NCBI GenBank assembly: GCA_024275955.1
Contig: JAJRYD010000052.1
Location: forward strand, 1 to 43,548
Direction: 5' to 3'
Length of the DNA: 43,548 nt
From: Nitrospirota bacterium
Lineage (GTDB): Bacteria > Nitrospinota_A > UBA7883 > JACRGQ01
The position numbers and the translations under genes are program-made. The notes under the pieces are model-generated. The model did not search any database, was not told the DNA's origin, and worked only from the letters and a program-made list of their open reading frames with translations. Positions 1 to 8,460 of this stretch are shown here, one piece after another (position 1 is the first letter of the stretch; each line of letters opens with the position of its first letter).

Positions 1-243
1 AATCCGCATCAAGCCAAAACCGCTTTAAAACTTTTAAAACATCGTTCCCGTAAACCGGCTTGGGACCGGACCGCCTGCGGGGAGGCTGCTCCTTCCGGTT
101 GAGAACGGTTATTGCGTACTTACGGTTGTAGCCGCAAACAAGACAAAACTCGTTGAGTATTGCTGATTTGCCATCAATACCGGCTTGTGCCTGTACCTCT
201 CTCGTATCTTGTTTAGATACTCCTTCTTCGATTTCGTGCCCAT
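1..243 (-). pseudogene. 5' part of a transposase/integrase, frameshifted, cut by the window edge
   Basis: Read on the minus strand, a GGAGG site precedes an ATG at 243 with 6-nt spacing. The product begins MGTKSKKEYLNKIRERYR, then the frame breaks near 183. After the shift it resumes as KSAILNEFCLVCGYNRKYAI and runs on to a basic proline-rich stretch and the window edge. This N-terminal pattern (basic start, then an EFC-CGYNRKYAI-type helix-turn-helix) is typical of integrase-core transposases. The break leaves no single open frame, so the copy is probably dead, unless the shift is a sequencing error or a programmed one. The catalytic DDE part lies outside the window. Family assignment is from motif memory only. 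Confidence 0.55.
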
Positions 244-271
244 ATTCATCCTCCATTAACGGGTTAGATGA

Positions 272-326
272 AATATGAGGCAACGAACGCTTTTTACAAC
301 CCATATGGGTTTTTAATATGAGGCAA
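272..326. repeat. Insertion-sequence end: 12-bp direct repeats flanking a 14-bp palindrome
   Basis: AATATGAGGCAA occurs exactly at 272-283 and again at 315-326, 43 bp apart. The perfect palindrome AACCCATATGGGTT lies between them at 298-311. The position just upstream of the transposase start suggests repeated transposase-binding sites at the element end. The true terminus and any target-site duplication cannot be fixed from this side alone. Confidence 0.45.
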
Positions 327-464
327 TTTGTAACGCGTCTTGTTTGTTTACAAGTGCCGTATTAAATGGTCTAATGGGCAGGTAGGCTAATAAAGCGCAG
401 TTCACTATGTTAGTTTTATTTTTCTGTTATTAACCGTTCATAAATTTGTTTTTAAGTTGGTGGA

Positions 465-872
465 ATGGAAAAGGATTTCAACAGTCTAAAAGCTCTCGCA
501 GTCGACGACCATGAAAACACGAGGTCTCGTCTTGTCTCATCTCTCAAAGGTTTTGGAATTACCGTAGTAGAGGCCGAAAACGGAATAGAAGCGTTGGACC
601 GTTTGAGAGAGGGAGGAATAGATATTATTCTCACCGATATAGTAATGCCGGAAATGGACGGGTTTGAGCTATGCGGGGAGGTTCGCCGTTCGTCCGATTT
701 TCACAGCCTGCCGATTGTAGTGCTTTCTACCCATTGCGACACGAACTACATAATAAAGGCGTTAAGATATGGAGCCGACGACTATATAGCAAAACCGTTT
801 GACGTAGAGCTTGTTAAAAAAGTGATAACAAGGGTTTTAACGCCGGTATTGAAGGAAATTTCCGATGGCTGA
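465..872 (+). CDS. Single-domain CheY-like response regulator
   Basis: This 135-residue protein is one receiver domain. The acidic pair is D14-D15 in the LAVDDH motif, the phosphoacceptor is D58 in TDIVMPEMDG, the switch residue is S88 and the conserved lysine is K110 in AKPFD. There is no output domain, so it probably acts through protein contact or as a phosphate sink. It overlaps the downstream CheA-like kinase by 8 nt, so the two are translationally coupled and the kinase is its likely phosphodonor. No methyl-accepting receptor, CheR or CheB lies nearby, so the pair may serve a non-motility chemosensory-type pathway. Confidence 0.9.
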   Translation: MEKDFNSLKALAVDDHENTRSRLVSSLKGFGITVVEAENGIEALDRLREGGIDIILTDIVMPEMDGFELCGEVRRSSDFHSLPIVVLSTHCDTNYIIKALRYGADDYIAKPFDVELVKKVITRVLTPVLKEISDG

Positions 873-2988
873 AGCTCACTCCAGTTCCGAGAATATGCTT
901 GTTAAGATAGAAAACCTCGACAAGCTTCTTAACCTTGCCGGCGACGTGATAATAAGTTCAAGCAACCTTGGTCTGGCGCAAAAGAACCTTCAGGCCCTTT
1001 TTGAGAGCCACAAACAGGTCAACCAAGAGATGGTCGATTCCGTAAGCGACCTCGCGACCACAAGTGCCGATATATCGTCGGAACTGCACCACCTCGTACA
1101 GGCGATAAGGACTGTCGATCTTAAAGACCTAAGCTTTCGCACAAGGAGAATTATCAGAGATATCTCCAGAAAAACGGGCAAGCAGATAATATTCGATTTC
1201 GAGGGAGAAGATACCTCCATAGATAAGACTGTAGTCGAGCAGATATACGACCCTATATCCCACCAGCTAAGAAACGCGATAGACCACGGCATCGAAGATG
1301 CTATTACAAGGCAAAAAGATGGTAAGTCTCCTGAGGGGCATATAGTTCTTAGGGTGTACAACACCGAAAGCGAAACTTTTGTAGAGATAGAGGACGACGG
1401 TGCCGGAGTAAACATGGAGATGATAAGAGAGAAGGCTATAGCTCTTGGGAAGATGGACGAAGGGGATGAGTTGACGGAAGATGTAGCTCTCGACGTTATC
1501 TGCTCTGCCGGGGTTTCTACCGCCAAAGAGGTTTCCGAGGTATCCGGCAGAGGTGTAGGGATGGATGTGGTACGCAATCATATCTCCGAACTTGGAGGAA
1601 CTGTTTCTTTCCGTACGGAAGCTGGAAAAGGTTCCACTTTTATTTTTCGGGTGCCGCTTGTCTCTGCCGTAAATATCGTAGACGCTCTGGTTGTGCGGTC
1701 CGGCAGGTTTCTTTTCGGGTTTCCAATTTCAAGCGTTATATCTTCCATGTCGATACCCAAAGAAGAGGTTACCACCACACTGAGCAAAGGGGAGATGGTC
1801 AAGCATCTAAATTCTCTTCTTCCTCTTCATTGCCTTAACAAGCTTTTAGATAATGAGGAGCTAAAGGAGAGTGAATGCGGCGACGTTGTGGACGATGACG
1901 GCAAAATCCCGATTCTGGTTATCGACTACAAAGGGACTAGGATAGCTCTTAAAATATCCGAGTTTCTCTCCCCGCAAAAGCTGGTAATCATCCCCTTCAA
2001 CGGCGCTCTTAACGTTGACGGCCTTTCGGGAACTACCGTGCTTGGAGGCAGGAAGCTTGGTTTCATCATTGATGTTACCAGCCTAGTCGCGAGAGCGACC
2101 GGCAAAGGTTATTCGGCAGGCAGTCAGGCAAAAGCCGATAAAAACGGTAAGGGAGGAAAGGCTGGTGCCGGTCTGCCTGAAGTCAAAGCAGAAGCTGTGG
2201 AGGTTCCAAAAGCAGGGCCTACTGTTGGTGATGAAAAAGAAGATGTTCCTGCCGACAATGTTCAGGAGTTCATTGCGGAAATAGAAAAAATGATGCCCCA
2301 GCTGAATGAAGCGCTCTTTGGCCTTGAAAACGACCCAACAAATTCTGAGCAGATAAACCTCGCGTTTAGGCTTTTTCACACGATTAAGGGAAACCTTATA
2401 ATGACAGGGTACGCCAAAGGGGGAGAGACTGTTCATAGTGTTGAATCGGTACTCGACTTCGCAAGATCCGGCCAAGTAGATGTCTCGCCGGAGGTGATGG
2501 ATGTGTTGATGGACGGTGTTTCCTATGTTGAGGATCTTATTAAGCACAGCAAGGCTGGAACATGGGTGGACGCTGTCAACGATGAGATACTTGTGGCAGG
2601 GGCGAGCATTCTTCCAAAAAAGGAGGAAACCGCCAAAACTATTGTCGATGTATCTTCTGGTGATATAAGGTTTTCCCACGAAGCGTCGTACAGAGCGGTG
2701 GACTACAGAAAACAGCAGATAGCTCTTTATCAGTGTTATGTAGAGTTTGACCCGGGTAAACAACCGTCATTTCTTGTGGCATGCCTGATTTATAAAGTTG
2801 TTTCCGAGCTTGGCGACGTGCTTGGCACTTTGCCGCCGCTTGTCGATATCGAGAACGGGCTTGTAGAGGGGAAAATGAGGCTTCAGTTTGCATCGGGCAT
2901 AGACCCTGACAAACTAAAGAAGACTCTCGTAGGCCACCTAACCAAACATTACGGCGTTACCGTTGCGAACCTGACACACTTTGGCTAA
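865..2988 (+). CDS. Domain-permuted CheA-type histidine kinase (dimerisation-ATPase-CheW core, then Hpt)
   Basis: The 707-residue protein starts directly with the CheA dimerisation helices (about 1-80). The HATPase domain follows, with N-box H133-Q-L-R-N137, G1 DDGAGV and G2 GRGVGMD. A CheW-like domain runs to about residue 410. After a Lys/Ala/Glu-rich linker (about 415-465) comes an Hpt domain with phosphoacceptor H505 in FHTIKG. A C-terminal module (about 600-707) resembles the YRI/LPPL domain that normally follows Hpt in large CheA proteins. In ordinary CheA the Hpt is N-terminal, so the blocks are swapped here while every catalytic motif remains. It overlaps the upstream receiver gene by 8 nt and is followed 9 nt later by another receiver-bearing gene. 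Confidence 0.85.
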   Translation: MAEAHSSSENMLVKIENLDKLLNLAGDVIISSSNLGLAQKNLQALFESHKQVNQEMVDSVSDLATTSADISSELHHLVQAIRTVDLKDLSFRTRRIIRDISRKTGKQIIFDFEGEDTSIDKTVVEQIYDPISHQLRNAIDHGIEDAITRQKDGKSPEGHIVLRVYNTESETFVEIEDDGAGVNMEMIREKAIALGKMDEGDELTEDVALDVICSAGVSTAKEVSEVSGRGVGMDVVRNHISELGGTVSFRTEAGKGSTFIFRVPLVSAVNIVDALVVRSGRFLFGFPISSVISSMSIPKEEVTTTLSKGEMVKHLNSLLPLHCLNKLLDNEELKESECGDVVDDDGKIPILVIDYKGTRIALKISEFLSPQKLVIIPFNGALNVDGLSGTTVLGGRKLGFIIDVTSLVARATGKGYSAGSQAKADKNGKGGKAGAGLPEVKAEAVEVPKAGPTVGDEKEDVPADNVQEFIAEIEKMMPQLNEALFGLENDPTNSEQINLAFRLFHTIKGNLIMTGYAKGGETVHSVESVLDFARSGQVDVSPEVMDVLMDGVSYVEDLIKHSKAGTWVDAVNDEILVAGASILPKKEETAKTIVDVSSGDIRFSHEASYRAVDYRKQQIALYQCYVEFDPGKQPSFLVACLIYKVVSELGDVLGTLPPLVDIENGLVEGKMRLQFASGIDPDKLKKTLVGHLTKHYGVTVANLTHFG

Positions 2989-2997
2989 AGGGTATTT

Positions 2998-3906
2998 ATG
3001 AAAGCATATATTCTCCAAAGCAAAACGGTTCCGCTTGATGTCAGCCTTAAGGCAGTTCTCGAAAAGCTGGAACTCGATATAGAAGAAGTGGAACTGCCGG
3101 ATATCCATGAGGAGGTGCAGAATCTTTTCGAAGAAAGAGACGGCGGCGTGGTTTTCATCCCGGCTGTGTGGGAGGATATGCTTTGCGTCAAAGTGGTTCA
3201 AGAGGTACTGAGTGTTAAAAAAGCTTTTGAAGCGGTAATTGTAGGTGAAAAGCCGGATACCTCTCAGCTTATACTTGCCTTTAACAGTGGGTTATCGGCC
3301 TTTCTTGAGTTGCCTCTAGGTGAGGTGAAGGTGAAGCAGACGCTTTTGCGCGTTGAGGCAAGAATGAAAAAGAGAATACGGCAGATGCAGGTCTCTACGA
3401 GACTGGCGGAGTACGAAGTTGGCGGTATGCCTTATACCTATTCGCCGGAAATGCAGGAGCGTGATATATGGCTTGCCCGCGCCTTTCTCGATGTAATTAA
3501 AAACAAGGGACCGCTTTACAATTCTGGGATTAGAGTTCTTCTTGTTACTACTTCCGAGGCGCAGGGGAAAAGGCTGGAACAATTCTTAAAAACTGTCGGA
3601 ATAATAGTCGATTCTGTCGACAACACGGAAGAAGCTTTAAAGAAATCGAAAGACGGAGACTACCAGCTTATCATCACCGACAATATTTTGCCGGACGGCG
3701 ATGCGGTAGAGCTTGTACGCAAACTAAGAAAAGAACTCACGACACTGCCTCGGGTAATAGTCTGGTCCGCGTCGCCGGATAAAGTCTCATCGCTTTTAAA
3801 CCCGGAAACATATATCGACAATGTAATTCTAAAGCCGGGCCATGAAGGCGCAATGGAGTCTATCCTTCCGTCCATTATCGCCGCCGCCTATTCCGTTGAC
3901 AGTTAA
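2998..3906 (+). CDS. Response-regulator-like protein with C-terminal receiver
   Basis: Residues 1 to about 150 look like a degenerate receiver or another alpha/beta domain without clear phosphorylation residues. A basic helical linker (KKRIRQMQV) follows. Residues about 175-302 form a receiver: IRVLLVTTS core, D228 in IITDNILPDGD, W/S switch region and K279 in LKPG. No DNA-binding or enzymatic output domain is visible. It starts 9 nt after the permuted CheA, so it is probably a partner in the same phosphorelay. It could be a scaffold or phosphate sink. The function of the N-terminal half is not recognised. Confidence 0.7.
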   Translation: MKAYILQSKTVPLDVSLKAVLEKLELDIEEVELPDIHEEVQNLFEERDGGVVFIPAVWEDMLCVKVVQEVLSVKKAFEAVIVGEKPDTSQLILAFNSGLSAFLELPLGEVKVKQTLLRVEARMKKRIRQMQVSTRLAEYEVGGMPYTYSPEMQERDIWLARAFLDVIKNKGPLYNSGIRVLLVTTSEAQGKRLEQFLKTVGIIVDSVDNTEEALKKSKDGDYQLIITDNILPDGDAVELVRKLRKELTTLPRVIVWSASPDKVSSLLNPETYIDNVILKPGHEGAMESILPSIIAAAYSVDS

Positions 3907-3949
3907 AATCGTTTAGATTGTCTCTATCCTTGAGTAAGATGGGAGAAAT

Positions 3950-4936
3950 ATGGACGTAGCAACAGCGATAGGGCAGATGGCGATCGTCTCTTTTCCGGGA
4001 GACGAATGGAACAGGGAAATTGAAAGTCTTTTTACGAAGTATTGCACTGGAGGTCTAATACACTTTCAGGAAAACATTTCAAAAGATCGGCTAAAACTCG
4101 AAGAACTTAACAAAACGGCTCTGGAAGCTGGCTATGCTTCGTCCGGCCTTTTGCCTTTTATCAGCGTTGATGAAGAGGGTGGAAAGGTGTCGAGGCTCAA
4201 AGGAATTATCGGCAGTTTTCCTACAGCTATGGAAACGGCAGGCAAGGGGGATGTTTACGCGGCATATCTTTCGCTTTCGGCCAAAGTAAAAGAGCTTGGC
4301 TTTAATACCGCGTGGGCACCTGTGCTTGATATAAACAGCAACCCCCAAAATCCGGTAATAGGCGATAGGTCGTTTGGAGCCGCCGCGAATACCGTAAAAG
4401 CAGGAGGGCAGGAGGCTATTCGAGCTTTCAGAAGCTCCGGCCTTCTTTCCTGCGGCAAGCATTTTCCCGGTCATGGCGATACGTTTGTAGATTCTCATCT
4501 GTCGCTTCCGGTTCAGGAAACGACGCTAGAGGTTTTAAGAGCGCGCGAGCTAATTCCGTTTGCCGGAGCAGTAAAGGAAGGGGTCGACTTTATTATGACG
4601 GCCCACATTCTCTTTAGCGCGGTTGACAAAGAGATGCCTGTTACATTTTCCAAAATATTTTTGCAAAATATTTTAAGAGAAGAACTCGGTTACGAAGGCC
4701 TTATAGTAACCGACGATCTGAATATGGGAGCGGTAAAACAGAACTACTCGCTGGAAGAAAGGATAGAGCTTTCGGTTAATGCCGGTGCCGACATTCTCCT
4801 TTTGCGAGACAGCAGTGACGGCATACGGGAGTTTTTTAAAACTTTCAGGAAACTTGTAGAGAATGGAAAAGTTTTAGAGAAAAGAGTTTTTGAATCGGCC
4901 GAGCGTATAAAAAAATTAAAAGAGAAAAAGCTCTAA
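3950..4936 (+). CDS. nagZ: Beta-N-acetylhexosaminidase, glycoside hydrolase family 3 (NagZ)
   Basis: NagZ removes N-acetylglucosamine from anhydro-muropeptides in the cytoplasm during peptidoglycan recycling. The 328-residue length fits single-domain bacterial NagZ. Diagnostic motifs are KHFPGHGDTFVDSH, which carries the flexible-loop His/Asp pair, and VTDDLNMGAV, where D255 is the probable nucleophile. The N-terminal VDEEGGKVSR stretch is also typical. There is no signal peptide. A GGGAGA-type Shine-Dalgarno precedes the ATG at a proper distance. Its stop is only 5 bp from the end of the convergent receiver-TPR gene, with no obvious terminator between. It is probably unrelated in function to the signalling genes upstream. 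Confidence 0.93.
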   Translation: MDVATAIGQMAIVSFPGDEWNREIESLFTKYCTGGLIHFQENISKDRLKLEELNKTALEAGYASSGLLPFISVDEEGGKVSRLKGIIGSFPTAMETAGKGDVYAAYLSLSAKVKELGFNTAWAPVLDINSNPQNPVIGDRSFGAAANTVKAGGQEAIRAFRSSGLLSCGKHFPGHGDTFVDSHLSLPVQETTLEVLRARELIPFAGAVKEGVDFIMTAHILFSAVDKEMPVTFSKIFLQNILREELGYEGLIVTDDLNMGAVKQNYSLEERIELSVNAGADILLLRDSSDGIREFFKTFRKLVENGKVLEKRVFESAERIKKLKEKKL

Positions 4937-4941
4937 GGCAC

Positions 4942-6075
4942 TTAAGCGGAGCCGATTTTTTTCAGCATCTCCCCAGCTTCCGCAAACGAGGGGTCTAGGC
5001 TGAGAGCTTTTTTGAAACACTCCTCCGCCTTATTGTTATCCTTTTTTCTTGTCCAGAGCATTCCAAGGTTAAAGTGTATGCCGGGGTCTTTCTCGTCAAG
5101 GCTAAGAGCTTTGTTGTATTCAGCTTCCGCTTCGTCAAACCTGCCGGTACGGCTATAGGCTATCCCTATTCTGTTGTAGATGTAATGAAACTCCGGGTGC
5201 TGAAGCTTTATCATGTTGAAATATCTTAAGGCATCGTCAATCCAGTTTTCCGAAAGACAGTGATTGCCGATATCCATTATCAGCTGAACATTGTTTGGTT
5301 CCAGCCCAATAGCCTTGTCGAAAGATTCTATAGCGCCGTCCTTGTTTTCTTTTTTTGCTTTTATCGTTCCCAAAAGATAAAAGGTTCTTCCTATATTGGG
5401 GTTCATACGGCTTGCTTTTTTTAGCGCCATCATAGCTTTCTCAAGGTTGTTCTGCTCCGTTAATATTTCGGAAATTTTTAGATAAGCGTCTAGGAATGCA
5501 GGGTCGGCTTTAATACAGCTCATCATCTCTTCTTTTGCGAGGTCGAGGTTTCCTTCTTCCAGTGCTTTGGCTCCCCTGTTGAAATGCCCAAGCGCGCTGG
5601 AACCTTCGCCTATCTGATTTTTTTCGTATACTCCGTTCTTTATTACCGCGAGGAGCTCATGCTCAAGCTCGGCCATATTAAAAGGTATTTTTATAAACCG
5701 GCCTATCAATGCTCGGTTGCGGTAGCTCTCTTTGTAGACGTTGGGTGTTTTGGAAAATACGAACAAAGCTGTTTTTTCAAACCTGTGGGATTCAACTATT
5801 TCTAGAAGAATCTCATCAGCTGGAGGGGTGTCGACATTAATTAAAATAAAGTTATAAGAGGCAAGCTCTAGTTTCTCCCATGCATCGGAGCTGTCTTTCA
5901 CCTCGTCTACGCCGGTAATTTTTCTGGTACGCAGATGTTTTTTTATCAGTCCGCCTTCAGGGCCGTGGAACCCGGCGATAAGGAACCGGCATTTTTCCGC
6001 GGAGGCAAATAGTTTTTCTTCTTCGGTCAAATCAGACACGTTGTTCCCTTTCCCATCTTCGATGTATATTAGCAT
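4942..6075 (-). CDS. Receiver-like domain fused to TPR repeats
   Basis: Residues about 25-150 fold like a receiver: CRFLIAGF first strand, ILINVDTPPADE around the phosphoacceptor position, and FIKIPFN ending with the KP-like motif. Residues about 160-377 are at least six tetratricopeptide repeats with the alternating small and aromatic pattern (for example YNRIGIAYSRTGRFDEAEAEYNKALSL). Such proteins act as protein-interaction scaffolds. The ATG at 6075 has no Shine-Dalgarno. A GTG at 6039 has a purine-rich GGGAAAGGG upstream and may be the real start, leaving a 37-bp divergent gap to rsmI. A role with the receiver/CheA group upstream is plausible but not shown. Confidence 0.75.
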   Translation of the reverse strand: MLIYIEDGKGNNVSDLTEEEKLFASAEKCRFLIAGFHGPEGGLIKKHLRTRKITGVDEVKDSSDAWEKLELASYNFILINVDTPPADEILLEIVESHRFEKTALFVFSKTPNVYKESYRNRALIGRFIKIPFNMAELEHELLAVIKNGVYEKNQIGEGSSALGHFNRGAKALEEGNLDLAKEEMMSCIKADPAFLDAYLKISEILTEQNNLEKAMMALKKASRMNPNIGRTFYLLGTIKAKKENKDGAIESFDKAIGLEPNNVQLIMDIGNHCLSENWIDDALRYFNMIKLQHPEFHYIYNRIGIAYSRTGRFDEAEAEYNKALSLDEKDPGIHFNLGMLWTRKKDNNKAEECFKKALSLDPSFAEAGEMLKKIGSA

Positions 6076-6076
6076 A

Positions 6077-6772
6077 ATGGTACCCGAAGAAATTGGCGCG
6101 GGAGCGCTTTATATCGTCTCTACCCCTATAGGAAATTTAGGTGATATAAGCTACCGCGCCGTGGAAACGTTATTATCCGTTACATATATAGCGGCGGAAG
6201 ATACCCGTAAAAGCAGAATATTATTGAACCATTATGAAATTAAAGGAAAAAAACTTATCAGCTATTACGGTCCCAAAGAAACCTCTAAGTCGCTACTGCT
6301 TTTAAAAATTTTACTCTCAGGTAGTTCGGTAGCTCTTATTACCGATGCTGGAACTCCGGGTATTTCCGATCCGGCGGGAAAGATAGTAAGGCTTGCTATA
6401 GAAAACGGAATAGAAATAATTCCTATTCCGGGAGCGTCTGCCATGCTGGCCGCGCTTCCTTTGTCCGGCTTCGATACATCTTCCTTTCTCTTTGAAGGTT
6501 TTTTGCCGGTAAAAAGCGGAAGGCGGAAAAAGAAGCTGGAAGATATAAGCTTGGAAAAGAGAACAGTTGTTCTTTACGAATCGACACACCGCATACTCAA
6601 ACTTATTGATGAGCTGGAAGAGAGTATTCCAGCAAGGGAGATAGTGGTAGCAAAGGAGCTTACAAAAACCTTTGAGCAGTTTATGCGTGGAACTCCCTCA
6701 AAGGTGAAGCCGATGCTTGAAGGCAAAAAAAGTAAAGGCGAGTTTGTTGTAGTTATAAAAGGGGATAGATAG
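6077..6772 (+). CDS. rsmI: 16S rRNA (cytidine1402-2'-O)-methyltransferase RsmI
   Basis: RsmI uses S-adenosylmethionine to 2'-O-methylate C1402 in the decoding centre of 16S rRNA. The tetrapyrrole-methylase fold is clear: LYIVSTPIGNLGDIS at the N-terminus, AEDTRKSRILLNH, ITDAGTPGISDPG-like loop, PIPGASAMLAALPLSG and the FLFEGFLP motif. I chose the ATG at 6077 because it places the conserved GALYIVSTPIGNLGD near residue 8. An in-frame ATG at 6041 would add 12 non-conserved residues and run into the divergent receiver-TPR gene. It ends 3 bp before the convergent grpE stop. Confidence 0.93.
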   Translation: MVPEEIGAGALYIVSTPIGNLGDISYRAVETLLSVTYIAAEDTRKSRILLNHYEIKGKKLISYYGPKETSKSLLLLKILLSGSSVALITDAGTPGISDPAGKIVRLAIENGIEIIPIPGASAMLAALPLSGFDTSSFLFEGFLPVKSGRRKKKLEDISLEKRTVVLYESTHRILKLIDELEESIPAREIVVAKELTKTFEQFMRGTPSKVKPMLEGKKSKGEFVVVIKGDR

Positions 6773-6775
6773 TTT

Positions 6776-7387
6776 TTAAGCTTTTATCTCTATCTTTGTT
6801 CCTTTTTCTTCGCCGTTTTTTGAATCGTCTTTTTCAGGCAGGCGGTTTACTATCACGCCGGAGGCCCGTACCATTCTGTCGTGGAGCATATAGCCGGTTC
6901 GATGCTCTTCGAGCACTACATCGTTTTCCGCCGACAGGTCGGTGCTCGTGGCAAGAGCTTCGTGAAGAGAAGGGTTAAAAATTTTGCCCCTCGCTTTTAT
7001 AGGTTTAAGATTATGCTGTTCTAAAACTTTTTTCATTCCATCAAGAGCCATCCCCACGCCCTCTCGCAGAGGGTCGTCCTCTCCGGCATATTTTAACGCC
7101 AGCTCAAGGTTATCCATGACGGTAAGAAGCTCTCTTATTAAATGAATCGACGCGTATTTCAGCTCGTCAGTCTTTTGCTTTTGGAGCCTCTTCCTTGTGT
7201 TTTCAAGTTCTGCTTTGTCTCTCAGCGATTCGTCGTTGGCCTTCGCGACTTCGGCTTTTAGATTCTCTACCTCGGCGAGCAGTTTGTCGATTTCGGTAGG
7301 CTCTTCTTTTATATCTTCTTTCGCATCTGCGGGCGCTTCGTTAGTCTCCGGCTGTTTGGCCGTCTTTTCCTTTTTCTTTTTGGTCAT
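6776..7387 (-). CDS. grpE: Nucleotide exchange factor GrpE
   Basis: GrpE releases ADP from DnaK. The 203-residue protein has the usual acidic/lysine-rich disordered N-terminus (about 1-40), a long coiled coil (about 40-100, with the ENTRKRLQKQK signature) and the C-terminal beta domain with FNPSLHEALA and the VVLEEHRTGYMLHDRMVRASGVIV motif. It follows hrcA with a TAATG stop/start overlap, so the two are translationally coupled. The usual partner dnaK is not next to it, since rsmI lies on the other side in convergent orientation. The DnaK and DnaJ genes must therefore be elsewhere. Confidence 0.95.
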   Translation of the reverse strand: MTKKKKEKTAKQPETNEAPADAKEDIKEEPTEIDKLLAEVENLKAEVAKANDESLRDKAELENTRKRLQKQKTDELKYASIHLIRELLTVMDNLELALKYAGEDDPLREGVGMALDGMKKVLEQHNLKPIKARGKIFNPSLHEALATSTDLSAENDVVLEEHRTGYMLHDRMVRASGVIVNRLPEKDDSKNGEEKGTKIEIKA

Positions 7388-8424
7388 TATGCGGGAAACC
7401 TCCTGTTAATTTTAGTGCATATATATTCAAGCAGACCGACAATATAAGGGTAATCCATACAGGTAGGGCCGATTACACCGATAGCGCCGGATAGGCCGCT
7501 ACTGTTATGAAAGGAAGAACCAACTAGCGAGCAGTCTTCCAGTCCGGCAGGGAGTAGCTCCGACCCTATATTCACATTTACCTCGTTATTGTCCAGACAG
7601 CTGTCGAGTATCGCAAGCATCTTTTTCTTGTCAGCAATGTTTTTAAGCAGTGATTTCATCTTTTCCTTAGTGTCGTTATCGAAGTTCATTGTATCCAAGA
7701 GGCTGGAACTCCCTTCCACGATTATGTCGATTTCAGATCTTCTCTTCATTATTTTTTCATGTATCTTCAAGAGGTTTAGCCGGAATTTTTTGTACTTCGC
7801 GTGTTCCCTGCTTATTTTACTTTTTAATTTTGTTCTCATCGCTTTGAGGGTGCATCCCGCATAGTTGCGGTTTATAAAGTTCTCCAGTTCCGTCAGTTCG
7901 CTTTCGGGCCAGTCTTCGTCCACATCTATAAGAATGTTGTGTACCTGCGAAAAACTGCCTATCAGGACAACCTGTAGCCTGCGCGCGGAGATTTTTATAA
8001 AACAGATTTTCATTATCGGCGCTTCGTATACCGTTGGCAGTAGCACAAGCCCTGTCTGTTTTGAAAGAGTATGTATAAGCCTAGATATATTTTCCAGCAG
8101 TTGATGGTCGTTACTGTCTTCCATATCAACGGTCAGCGAAACCTTCCTTTTTTCGCTTGGCGAGAGAGGCTTTGCCGTCATAAGTTCGTCGACATAAAAT
8201 CTGTACCCCTTCTCGGTAGGGATTCGGCCAGATGAGGCATGAGGCTTTGACAGGTATCCTTGGTCGTCAAGGTCGGCCAAGGTGTTTCGTATGGTGGCAG
8301 GGCTGAGCTTGAGGCCGGAAAGCCTGTTTTTTGAAAGCGTACGGGAGCCTACAGGCGCGGAGCTTTGGATACAGCTTTGCACTACCGCCTGAAGTATCGT
8401 TCTTTCTCTTTTTTCCGTTTCCAT
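7387..8424 (-). CDS. hrcA: Heat-inducible transcription repressor HrcA
   Basis: HrcA represses heat-shock operons by binding CIRCE operators and is kept active by GroEL. The 345-residue length is normal. The N-terminal winged helix carries LSPATIRNTLADLDDQGYLSKPHASSGRIPTEKGYRFYVD, shown here as the family signature across residues about 37-76 (two adjoining segments). The C-terminal GAF-like domain contains GVIGPTCMDYPYIVGLLEYI. No CIRCE inverted repeat is visible upstream, so this operon may not be under HrcA autocontrol. The ATG has no Shine-Dalgarno, and a candidate promoter lies so close that the mRNA would be leaderless or nearly so. Confidence 0.95.
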   Translation of the reverse strand: METEKRERTILQAVVQSCIQSSAPVGSRTLSKNRLSGLKLSPATIRNTLADLDDQGYLSKPHASSGRIPTEKGYRFYVDELMTAKPLSPSEKRKVSLTVDMEDSNDHQLLENISRLIHTLSKQTGLVLLPTVYEAPIMKICFIKISARRLQVVLIGSFSQVHNILIDVDEDWPESELTELENFINRNYAGCTLKAMRTKLKSKISREHAKYKKFRLNLLKIHEKIMKRRSEIDIIVEGSSSLLDTMNFDNDTKEKMKSLLKNIADKKKMLAILDSCLDNNEVNVNIGSELLPAGLEDCSLVGSSFHNSSGLSGAIGVIGPTCMDYPYIVGLLEYICTKINRRFPA

Positions 8425-8433
8425 TTACACTAC

Positions 8434-8460
8434 ATTATATACGGCATTTAAAACCGTCAA
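8434..8460 (-). promoter_or_regulatory. Candidate sigma70-type promoter of hrcA-grpE
   Basis: On the minus strand TTGACG (8460-8455) and a perfect TATAAT (8439-8434) are separated by 15 bp, which is short of the optimum. Predicted transcription starts near 8427, only about 3 nt before the hrcA ATG at 8424. No CIRCE element overlaps it. Confidence 0.45.
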
